In this document: positions 17,286 through 26,000 of the stretch, piece by piece | Layout of the letters: the number at the start of each line of letters is the position of its first letter | Position numbering within the stretch: the stretch's first letter is position 1 | From: Williamwhitmania sp. | Lineage (GTDB): Bacteria; Bacteroidota; Bacteroidia; Bacteroidales; Williamwhitmaniaceae | Direction of reading: 5' to 3' | Length of the DNA stretch: 49,239 bases | NCBI GenBank assembly: GCA_035529935.1 | Contig: DATKVT010000034.1 | Location: 1 to 49,239, forward strand | Program-made: the position numbers and the translations under genes | The notes under the pieces: model-generated | Databases searched by the model: none | Told to the model about the DNA's origin: nothing | What the model saw: only the letters and a program-made list of their open reading frames with translations

Positions 17286-18305
17286 CTACTTAACCGGGGC
17301 AACATCCAAAACCACAAATGTTCCCGGCTTAATCGCAGGTCGTTTATGGCCTTCGGTGGGAGCTGCCTCGTATTCGGCTACGGAGAGGTAGAGATGGTGG
17401 CTGCCCTTATCCACGGCAATGGTGCGGGCACCGCGCTGAGTGGGTATGGCCTCCATAACCTTAAAGCTGTTGGCATTCTCCTCCTGCACCACAGTAATGG
17501 TTCCATCGCCGTTGGAACTGTATGCACGGCTAAGCATGGGGTCAAAGGCAACACCATCACAATGCTCACCAATGGGTAGGGTAGCCACCACCTTACCCTC
17601 AATGGCATCGGAAACCACCATCAGTTTGTTGCTACAAACGCTGAAAAGCCTGTGGGTTACATTGTCCAAAGCCAACCCACTTGGCTCCTCACCCGGTGCA
17701 ATGGACCAGCGCTGAACAACCTCAAAGGAAACAGCACTTATTACGTTAATAACGCTTTTATCCTCAATGTTCACATAGATTTTTCCGGCACCATCCGTTG
17801 CCGAAAACTCAGGCTTGCCATCCAGCGGAATGGTTGCAAGCACCTTGTTGGTTTTGGCATCGATAACCGTTGAGGTGTTGCTACCGCCATTGAAGGTAAA
17901 CACCTTCTGCGAAAACTGATCGTAGAGGATGGCGTCGGGATTCTTGGCAGGAATCTTCACCGTTTCAATCACCTGAAAAGTGGTGAGGTCGAAAACGGTT
18001 ACCGAGGAGTCGCGACCGTTGCTGGTAAAGCCCTTATTCAGGTCGTCGGCAATGGCAATTCCGTGGATTCCCTTGGTATCGGGAATGGTTCCAACCACCT
18101 TGCCCGTTTTAAGGTCGATGGCCTGCGCCATGGTGAAGTGAGAAATAAATAGTAAACCATTTGCCTGGTCAACGGTGAGGTAATCCCAGCCACCATCGCC
18201 CTCAACCGAAATTTTATTTACGACGCTGTAGGTTGATTGGGCACTGGCCATCATGCCGATAAGTAGCAAGGCTGCTAAACTTAGGCAAAAAGAAAAGTGT
18301 TTCAT
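17286..18305 (-). CDS. secreted YncE-like beta-propeller protein
   Basis: A 339-residue protein with a Sec signal peptide (residues 1-22, cleavage after ASA). The rest consists of repeated blades of the 40-residue YVTN/YncE type, for example VDQANGLLFISHFTMAQAIDLKTGKVVGTIPDT and IDAKTNKVLATIPLDGKPEFSATDGAGKIYVNIE, about seven in number. Such proteins sit in the periplasm or at the surface and bind other molecules; no catalytic site is known. It converges on the AOR gene and is transcribed separately. The start is supported by the signal peptide. Confidence 0.85.
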   Translation of the reverse strand: MKHFSFCLSLAALLLIGMMASAQSTYSVVNKISVEGDGGWDYLTVDQANGLLFISHFTMAQAIDLKTGKVVGTIPDTKGIHGIAIADDLNKGFTSNGRDSSVTVFDLTTFQVIETVKIPAKNPDAILYDQFSQKVFTFNGGSNTSTVIDAKTNKVLATIPLDGKPEFSATDGAGKIYVNIEDKSVINVISAVSFEVVQRWSIAPGEEPSGLALDNVTHRLFSVCSNKLMVVSDAIEGKVVATLPIGEHCDGVAFDPMLSRAYSSNGDGTITVVQEENANSFKVMEAIPTQRGARTIAVDKGSHHLYLSVAEYEAAPTEGHKRPAIKPGTFVVLDVAPVK

Positions 18306-18701
18306 TGTATCGATTTTAGGTAATATTTGGGTTAAAATGAGTTGTAATATTAGACAATACTTGCGAAAATTTATTGTGCCTTTCAGCTAATTAGTTTTAA
18401 AACATACTGAATATGAGCATATAAAAATCAAACTCGCAGAATTATCCACCATCAGCCTTAAGCCTTGCTGCTTTACATAACCTTTTCATTGACATGGAGA
18501 AAAAACTATAAGATTTTGGATTGGTGGAGTGAAAGTTAAGCCACATCAAAATGATTCATTCAATGCTTCTGCATTTTCGTATTAAAGTTAAAAGTTGAAT
18601 CTGAAGAAACTTTGTAGTTTTCAGGTATACATTACCCACGATTACCAACAAGGAGACAACAATTTGAAACGACCAAGACTCTCAAGCAATTGTAAACACA
18701 G
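18306..18701. other. intergenic stretch between divergent genes, nothing recognised
   Basis: About 400 AT-rich bases between the minus-strand propeller gene and the promoter of the cobalamin-binding protein. No gene, repeat or convincing promoter for the propeller gene was found. Confidence 0.3.
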
Positions 18702-18730
18702 TTGAAGTAACTTCTAAAATAGTATATTTG
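18702..18730 (+). promoter_or_regulatory. promoter of the cobalamin-binding protein gene
   Basis: TATATTTG (18723-18730) matches TAnnTTTG and TTG occurs at 18702-18704, 18 bases upstream. Transcription would begin near 18737, before the ATGs at 18759 and 18798. The ancestral long form of the gene was therefore the transcribed one. Confidence 0.5.
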
Positions 18731-18758
18731 TTTTTTGCATAGTAAAGTTAGGTTGCTG

Positions 18759-18881
18759 ATGCACCGACGTTCTAGCTTTGATCTAAAGATTAGTAATATG
18801 CAAGCTGATTTAGCCTCCATTCAGAATGAACTCCAGCTGCGAGCCACCAGCCTTGCTGAGAAGATTGTTGAAAGGATGTAG
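18759..18881 (+). pseudogene. N-terminal coding remnant of the cobalamin-binding gene, ended by an amber codon
   Basis: From ATG 18759 (or ATG 18798) the frame reads ...MQADLASIQNELQLRATSLAEKIVERM and hits TAG at 18879-18881. The same frame then continues without a break (ASNPAYWSKFGTQGKI, DTGYHLAYLAEAV, IFSTYVAWVKKLF) into the open gene at 19014. The LAEKIVERxY..NP and YHLxYLAEAV pieces are the usual N-terminal helices of this protein family, where a Tyr normally follows VER-x. A Tyr codon (TAC/TAT) changed to TAG explains the stop. Sequencing error or readthrough are alternatives. Confidence 0.75.
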
Positions 18882-19013
18882 GCCTCCAATCCAGCCTACT
18901 GGAGTAAATTTGGAACTCAGGGTAAAATACTCAGCCTAAGAGACACAGGTTACCACCTTGCATACTTAGCAGAAGCTGTTGGATCCAACAACATCGAGAT
19001 TTTTTCTACCTAT

Positions 19014-19856
19014 GTGGCATGGGTCAAAAAACTATTTCTTGGACTAAGGCTCGACGATGATGTGATGGTCAAAACGCTCGAGGCTACACGGTATGTGATA
19101 CTACATGAGCTACCAAAGGAGATGTCTGAGTTAATCAATAAGTTTGTCGATTCTGGAATTGTTGAACTTATGCAACCCACTGCAGAATCAGAATCATTCA
19201 TTTCACTTTCCAGCCCCTTGGGGTACCTTGCTACCAGCTATACTAAAGCCCTTTTATCTGGCGATAGGCGCACCGCGAGTAAGCTGATCATGGATGCCAT
19301 AGGAAAAGAAACCTCAATTAAAGACATTTACCTTAACGTATTTCAGCAGTCTCAATATGAAATTGGACGCCTTTGGCTCGACAATAAGATTTCGGTGGCC
19401 AAAGAGCATTTTTGCTCCGCAGCCACACAACAAATAATGTCACAAATTTATCCGCTCATCTTCGCGCAGCAAAGGATAGGGCAATCTTTTGTTGCTGCTA
19501 ATGTAGGAGATGAGCTGCATGAAATTGGGATACGAATGGTTGCCGATTTTTTTGAAATGGAGGGTTGGGATACCTACTACCTTGGTGCTAATACACCAGC
19601 ATCGAGCATCATCTCAGCCATTAAGGAAAACAACGCTGCCATGGTGGGATTATCCATTGCCATTCCCCACCATCGAACTGCGCTAAAGGAAACCATAATC
19701 AAAATTAAGGAGGCAACCCATGGAAAGGTAAAGGTGCTAATTGGAGGCGTTGCCATAAATAGCAGCTCAGTAAACTTGAACGAATTCCAAGCCGATGGCT
19801 ACGCTCCCGATGCCCAAGGAGCAGTTGATATTGCAAATAAACTTATGGAAGTATAG
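19014..19856 (+). CDS. cobalamin-binding protein with CarH-type helical domain (5' end lost to a nonsense codon)
   Basis: The open part from GTG 19014 gives 280 residues. It holds a four-helix bundle carrying W121-x9-E131-H132 (RLWLDNKISVAKEHF), the Wx9EH signature of adenosylcobalamin photoreceptors such as CarH/LitR. A Rossmann B12-binding domain follows with E167-L-H169-E-I-G172, the ExHxxG motif whose His ligates cobalt from below. VGLSIAIPHH and LIGGVAINSSS line the nucleotide tail. No MerR DNA-binding domain is present. The residue after the Trp is Leu, whereas CarH has the upper-ligand His there. The full gene began at 18759 or 18798 and is broken at 18879. A histidine kinase starts 5 bases downstream, suggesting a signalling pair. 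Confidence 0.82.
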   Translation: MAWVKKLFLGLRLDDDVMVKTLEATRYVILHELPKEMSELINKFVDSGIVELMQPTAESESFISLSSPLGYLATSYTKALLSGDRRTASKLIMDAIGKETSIKDIYLNVFQQSQYEIGRLWLDNKISVAKEHFCSAATQQIMSQIYPLIFAQQRIGQSFVAANVGDELHEIGIRMVADFFEMEGWDTYYLGANTPASSIISAIKENNAAMVGLSIAIPHHRTALKETIIKIKEATHGKVKVLIGGVAINSSSVNLNEFQADGYAPDAQGAVDIANKLMEV

Positions 19857-19860
19857 GGCT

Positions 19861-21084
19861 ATGAACAAAGTTCTTGGATGTGCTTTTCTATGCAATGAAA
19901 ACGGGGCCATTGAGCAGGTGCTAAGAGATGATTTTAGCCTAGCTGGAAAGAGTAGTGTTGGAAAGTTGTTTCCGTCATTGTTTACCGCTGAAACAAGCAC
20001 TACTGCGCTCGATTTGGTGTTTGAAATCAAAGTGAAAAACATCGCCTTTGATTACCAGCTCGATGTTCTCGTGGATGGGATTATCAAATCACTCTATTTT
20101 TTTGGAGTTCATCTCAATGCTCAGCTGCTCATAATTGGAGCCTATAACCAAAAAGAAGCTGTGGCATTTGCCGATCATATGCAGCAAATAAATAATGAGC
20201 AGGCAAATTACATTAGGCAGCTGCTCAAAAGCAATGTTGCAATAAGCCAGAACATTAATTTGCAGGAAGAAATAAGTTCTGAAATCGAAACGGAAAAGCT
20301 TTTCAATGAACTTTCGGCGATAAATAATGAGATGGCCAACCTCCAACGAGAACTCAATAAGAAAAATACTGAACTCAACCGACTCAACGAAATAAAAAAC
20401 CAATTTATAGGTTTTGCAGCGCACGATTTGCGTAACCCTTTGGGGATAATCTCTACTTACTGCGAAATTCTTATGGAGGAGATGGATGATACACTCTCTG
20501 AAAAGCACCGCCGCTTCTTAACGGCTATATACTCCTCTAGCAAGTTCATGCAATACTTAGTAGAAAACCTTCTCGATTACAACAAGATAGAATCAGGAAA
20601 ATTAAACCTTAACCTAGAATCCTTCAATCTGGTGGAGTTGGTAACAACAATCTATCATAAAATGAAGGTAATTGCTGACCAGAAGAAAATATCGTTGCAT
20701 CTTGATTGCAATTTAGCGGACATTCGAGCTATTGCTGACAGAGGAAGGATTGAGCAGGTGGTAAACAACCTTTTAACCAATGCCATTAAGTTTTCTTACC
20801 CTGAAAGTGAAATCCGGCTTGCCTTGGAAGAAAAAAATTCGGAAATAATAATTGCCGTTGAAGATCACGGTAAAGGGATTAGCACAGTCGATCAGAAAGA
20901 ACTATTTACCCCATTTCAAAAGAATGCATCCAAGGGCACATCGGGTGAAAAGGGAACTGGTCTTGGCCTTTCAATTGTAAAACGGATTGTGGAAGAACAT
21001 AATGGTAGGATATGGGTGAAAAGTAAAGTGGGCAAAGGAACGATATTTAGTATCTCCATTCCCAAAGAGGAATCCCCGCAATGA
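19861..21084 (+). CDS. cytoplasmic sensor histidine kinase
   Basis: 407 residues without membrane segments. Residues 1-115 look like a PAS-type sensor domain (GCAFLCNENGAIEQVL...). A coiled coil follows at about 120-178 (NNEMANLQRELNKKNTELNRLNEIKN), then HisKA with phospho-acceptor His188 in AAHDLRNPLG, and an HATPase with NNLLTNAIKFS, VEDHGKGI, LFTPFQ and GTGLGLSI. ATG 19861 lies 4 bases after the upstream TAG, so it is co-translated with the cobalamin-binding protein, which probably supplies the signal. No response regulator lies nearby. The longer frame from 19795 overlaps the upstream gene and was rejected. Confidence 0.92.
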   Translation: MNKVLGCAFLCNENGAIEQVLRDDFSLAGKSSVGKLFPSLFTAETSTTALDLVFEIKVKNIAFDYQLDVLVDGIIKSLYFFGVHLNAQLLIIGAYNQKEAVAFADHMQQINNEQANYIRQLLKSNVAISQNINLQEEISSEIETEKLFNELSAINNEMANLQRELNKKNTELNRLNEIKNQFIGFAAHDLRNPLGIISTYCEILMEEMDDTLSEKHRRFLTAIYSSSKFMQYLVENLLDYNKIESGKLNLNLESFNLVELVTTIYHKMKVIADQKKISLHLDCNLADIRAIADRGRIEQVVNNLLTNAIKFSYPESEIRLALEEKNSEIIIAVEDHGKGISTVDQKELFTPFQKNASKGTSGEKGTGLGLSIVKRIVEEHNGRIWVKSKVGKGTIFSISIPKEESPQ

Positions 21085-21884
21085 TAACCAAAGCACCATT
21101 GCGGTTAAGGAAGAGTAATAAATAAGCTACTCAACAATATGATCAGTTAGAACAAAAAGTTGGTGGTGCGTATTTTGAAAAATAATGAATTAACATTCTT
21201 AGCAGTCAAAAGGTAGCCCATTATCGGTTCAAAAACAGAATTTGTGACATGCCCTAATCTTGGCATTCAGTATCTCTTTCCATTATCTGCTTCATCATTC
21301 GACAATACTGAAGTCACTATTGTCCGGTAAGCATTTGTTGATCCCTTACAGGGAACTTGAATCAAATATTGGTATGCTGTTTTACAATACTTAATCCCTG
21401 CCTTGCCGTCAGGCTGGCGCTATGCGGAAAATTCTCCGTAGGATCGATCCGTCAGCCGCCGGACAAGGATATAGTTTTGTAGAGAAAGTAGCCCCTGTTT
21501 TTTACGTACCTCGTAGAGCCTGCCTCACCGACAGGCAGGGTTTAACAATTTTATGCAATACAGGAAAAATTAAGTTTTTTCCCCGGACAGTAGTGATACT
21601 GAAGTAATAAAACTATTTTATATTTTCCATTGCTTCAATGGTGTGAAGAAAACACTAATCCTGCATTAAAATTATCAGTCATCAACTTTATCTAGCTGTA
21701 TTTCAAACAACTAATTAAGTTTTTTCTATATAAACATCCCTTGAATAATTTAAAATTCATAAATAATGTTAACGCCATAACTATTTTTATAACAAGAGAA
21801 TAGCGGAACCAAAAATTAACTTCCTTTACAGTCCATTATTGCCCTACTCATAATAAAACAAACATTTGTTAATCATTGCGTTAA
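21085..21884. other. 800-base intergenic region with a MITE-like palindromic element
   Basis: No supported gene; the frame 21422-21607 lies mostly inside the palindromic element and has no recognisable motif. The element is listed separately at 21396-21540. The 340 bases after it are AT-rich and must contain the promoter of the epimerase operon; AACATTTG near 21863 is one mismatch from the -7 consensus but has no clear -33. Confidence 0.35.
21396..21540. repeat. 145-bp element with 23-bp imperfect terminal inverted repeats
   Basis: The ends, starting CCCTGCCT on each strand (21396-21418 and the complement of 21518-21540), match at 18 of 23 positions. The right end also folds by itself (CCTGCCT 21519-21525 with AGGCAGG 21533-21539), and 21401-21467 forms a second imperfect hairpin. 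It is GC-rich in AT-rich surroundings. A REP pair or a non-autonomous MITE fits best; no transposase is present. Confidence 0.5.
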
Positions 21885-23045
21885 ATGATCAAAAAGAAGA
21901 TCGCTGTTGTGTTCGGTACGCGCCCCGACACCATAAAAATGGCACCTATCATTCTGGAACTACAAAGAAATTCTGAATTTTTCGACGTATTACCCATTGC
22001 CACGGCACAACACCGCCAGATGCTCGATCAGGTGCTGGAGGTTTTTAACATTAAGCCCAGCTACGACCTCAACATCATGGCTCCCAAGCAGACGCTTGCC
22101 AGCCTAACAGCCAAAATTGTAACTGGCTTAGACGAAATTTTTGAAAAGGAGCAGCCCGATATGGTTTTGGTTCAGGGCGATACCACCACCACCTGCATTG
22201 GCAGTTTGGCCGCCTTTTACCGCCAAATACCGGTTGGACACATTGAGGCCGGACTCCGCACCAACGACAAAAACAACCCATTCCCAGAGGAGATAAACCG
22301 ACGCATAACAGGCTGTATAACCGACCTTCACTTTGCTCCCACCGAAACGGCTAAACAGTCGCTTCTACTTGAAAACACAAATCCTAAGAATATTTTTGTT
22401 ACTGGCAATACGGTTGTTGACGCACTTGAGTATTCGGTTAAGGATGGTTACGAATTTGCCGTTCCCGAACTGAAAGCCATCATCGATGAGAACAAAAAGA
22501 TAGTGCTCATCACCATGCACCGGCGCGAGAATTGGGGTAGCCCGATGGAAGGTGCAGCTAGGGCCATTAAACGCCTAGCAGTTAAGTATCCTGAGCTGAA
22601 CTTTGTTTTTCCTCTTCACAAAAACCCCATTGTGAGGGAAGCGGTGGTGCCCATTCTTGAGAATACAGCAAACATCAAACTCATTGAGCCACTCGATTAC
22701 CTTGACTTTGTGAACACCATGGCCAACTCGTTTCTCATCCTGACCGATTCTGGCGGCGTGCAAGAAGAGGGGCCACACTTTGGTATTCCAATTCTATGCC
22801 TACGCTCAGTTACCGAACGTCCCGATGCCGTTACATTTGGAACGGTAAAGCTGGTAGGGCTCGACGAGGAGGTTATATTTAACACCGCCAACATGCTCAT
22901 CGAGAACAAGCTCGAATACGCTAAAATGGCCAATGCAACCAATCCCTATGGCGATGGATTGTCAGCCGAAAGAACCATTAAAATCATCAAAAACTACTTC
23001 GGAATGGCAAGTGAAACCGTTGAGGAGTTTAATCCATCTAAGTAA
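21885..23045 (+). CDS. wecB: UDP-N-acetylglucosamine 2-epimerase
   Basis: A 386-residue member of the non-hydrolysing epimerase family, which converts UDP-GlcNAc to UDP-ManNAc. Motifs in order are VVFGTRPDTIKMAP, VLVQGDTTTT, HIEAGLRTND..PFPEEINRR, THMHRREN-type ITMHRRENWG, and LTDSGGVQEEGPHFGIPILCLRSVTERP. The first motif has Asp where most relatives have Glu-Ala (GTRPEAIK), a small deviation. It heads an operon with a deacetylase/hydrolase-like protein and a processive glycosyltransferase, so the UDP-ManNAc probably feeds a surface polysaccharide. Confidence 0.94.
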   Translation: MIKKKIAVVFGTRPDTIKMAPIILELQRNSEFFDVLPIATAQHRQMLDQVLEVFNIKPSYDLNIMAPKQTLASLTAKIVTGLDEIFEKEQPDMVLVQGDTTTTCIGSLAAFYRQIPVGHIEAGLRTNDKNNPFPEEINRRITGCITDLHFAPTETAKQSLLLENTNPKNIFVTGNTVVDALEYSVKDGYEFAVPELKAIIDENKKIVLITMHRRENWGSPMEGAARAIKRLAVKYPELNFVFPLHKNPIVREAVVPILENTANIKLIEPLDYLDFVNTMANSFLILTDSGGVQEEGPHFGIPILCLRSVTERPDAVTFGTVKLVGLDEEVIFNTANMLIENKLEYAKMANATNPYGDGLSAERTIKIIKNYFGMASETVEEFNPSK

Positions 23046-23084
23046 TTTTTGCCAAGAAATTAACAAACACAACTCTCCGTTACT

Positions 23085-26000
23085 ATGAGAAAACTGCTCC
23101 TGTGCCTCCTCATGCTTCTTTTTGCTGGAAGTGTGTTCACCGCTTATGGACAAACCATTCCTACAAAAAAAGTGCTTGTACTATTTGAGGGCAAGTATGA
23201 TTTAAATAATATTCCCACCGCCATGGGCCGCGAGATGGCCCAGCTACTTGGCCACTTTAAAACCGATGTAACCGTAAACGGTATAGCCGGGTATAAGGCC
23301 CATGAAATTGCCAAGTATGACTTCGTTTTTTACATTGGCTTCACCGCCGAGGACCAGGTTCCGCAAGCATTTAGCAACGATGTGCTTGCAACCAGTAAAC
23401 CTGTGATTTGGATCAATACCGGCTTTAAGAATTTCTCTCAAAATCCTGCAGTTGCCAAACGCTATGGCTTTACTGTTTCATCCTATGTTGAATCATCGCC
23501 CTACACCGAAGTCAAGGCAGGAAACGACATCTTCACCAAGGGTACCAATGACATCAATATTGTAAAGATTATAGACAAAAAGAGGGTATCGGTTTGGGCA
23601 ACGGCTAATCCCGAAAAGGGGATTGCCACCCCTGTTCCTTACATGGTGCAGTCGGGCAACCTCACCTACGTTGCTGATATGCCGTTTTTGGGTGCTACCG
23701 AAACTGACCGTTACCTCTACTTTGCCGACAAGTTGCACGACATTCTTGGTGAAAATCACCCCACCAATCACATGGCAATTATACGAATTGAGGATGTTAC
23801 AGCCCTGAATAACCCCAACGAGCTTCGCGACATTGCCGACTACCTTTCAGAGCAGGGAATTCCATTCCTAGTGGGCGTAGTTCCCATATACGTAAATCCT
23901 TCGGAAGGAAGGTATGTGAAGCTCTCCGACCGACCCGAGTTGGTTGATGCACTAAAATATATGGTTCGAAACGGTGGATCCATTGTTATGCACGGGGTAA
24001 CCCACCAGTATAAGGGGGTTTCCACCGATGATGCTGAATTTTGGAACATGACCGCCAATCAACCCATTGTGGGTGAAAACGTGGAGGACTTTTCTAAAAA
24101 AATTGAGCTGGGCCTCAACGAATTTTACAAGGACAACCTCTTTCCCATTGCGTGGGAAACGCCCCACTACATGGGAACCGTCAAAGCCTATACCGCCATT
24201 GCCAAATACTTTGGTACAGCGGTGGAGCAGCGTATGGTGATTGACAATTACGACTACGGACAATACTTTCCCTACATCATTCAGAAAGATATTTATGGAG
24301 AAAAAATATACCCTGAAAACCTGGGTTATGTTCCGTTAAGCCCATCAATCGACACCAGTATGGTGGCGGTAAACCGTATAATTAAAAATGCCAACGCCAT
24401 AAAGAAGGTTAGGGATGGTGTCGCCTGCGCCTTCTTTCACCCTTTTCTAGACATCTCACTGCTGAAAAAGTTGGTTACAGGAATGAAGGCGGATGGGTTC
24501 AATTTTATTGACCTGAGGGAAGATAACAACTGGGTGAAAATGCCCGATAAAATCACCCTAACCGGGGCGGGCCCAAAATCGTATGAGCTCACACTTAATG
24601 AGTCGTTCCTCAACGAGCGATACTTTAACGAAAGGTCGGAGATAGTTAAGCAGGTAACAAGCGATCAGCGCTTCAACGGTAAAGTTACGAAAGATGTAAC
24701 CCTTACCAAGGGTGAATTGTATGTTGCCGAAGGTGCTGAGTTTCACCTCAAGGAGCCAACCTTTATGGACAGGATGGTGCAGAAAACCAAGACCTACATT
24801 GCCAACGAAACCGGCAACGACAAATGGAAGGGGGCACGGGTCGGTGTATGCTGGAACCCTCAGGCTCGAGGAGCATTCTACAACGATCAGGCATCGCTAG
24901 TCTCCATTTTCAAGAGTCTGAACATTAACGTCGACACCATATTTGTTGGAAAAGATGACATACAGTACGATGGCGAAAATCTATTAGTAGTTCCATATAT
25001 CTCCGTCGATTCACTTTCCTATTTTGAAAAGCAAAATATTCTTCACTTTATCGAGAAAGGTGGAACCGTAATAACTGATGGGAAAAATAAGCTAATTGAG
25101 GCATTGGGGTTCACTTTTCTAAACTCTGACATACCAATCCACCAAATAAGGGATAGCTACTATCCAGAGGAGATAATTAACTGGTATGAGGGAGTTAGAG
25201 CACCAAAATTTGAGACAACCGACGATGATGAAGTATTCTCAGAAGATGCGGTAACCGGTCTTCCTGTGGCTATTGGTCGTAAGATTGGAAAAGGCAAGGT
25301 GATTTATTTTAGCACGCTGTTCGATCCCTTATCGGCAGAAGGCTATAGCCACTTCCCCTTTGTAATGGAGTATATCAAACGATTCTTCCATCTACAACCC
25401 GTGGTGAAACGTGAAAATCTTGATGTTTACTTTGATCCTGGGCTACGCCAGAACAGCAGCGTAGAGAATCTGATTAAAATGTGGACGAAGGAGGGCATTA
25501 GAACCATCCATGTTGCCGGATGGCACCAGTACCCCAAGTATGACTACGATTACAAGCGTATTATTCGCCTAGCACACGCCAACGGAATGCTTGCATACGC
25601 TTGGCTTGAACCACCCCAAGTAAACCAGAAATTCTGGGAGCAACACCCCGAATGGCGAGAGAAGAACTACCTAGGCAAGGATGTTCGCCCATCGTGGCGC
25701 TACCCCATTGCCCTTACTGATGAAACTTGCCTGAAGACTGCCATCAAGGACTACATGGATTTTCTAAAAAAATACAATTGGGACGGCGTAAACCTTGGAG
25801 AGGTATACTTTGAGGCAGGAAAGGGTTTCTCCGAGCCAGAAAAGTTCACCCCAATGCATCCATCGGCTCGTGCCGAATTCCAAAGAAAGTATGGCTTCGA
25901 CATGAGGCAAATCTTCAACAAGCAATCGGAATACTACTGGCAAAAAAATCCTGAGGCAAAGGCCGACGTAGTTAACTACCGGGTGAATAAAATTGCAGAA

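Noticed and set aside
6860..18881. Reassignment of TAG as a sense codon
   Set aside because: The two interrupted genes expect different residues (Gln and Tyr), and TAG is the normal stop of several intact genes (SDR, racemase, cobalamin-binding protein).
21422..21607. Small plus-strand frame before the epimerase
   Set aside because: It begins inside the palindromic element and has no similarity I recognise.
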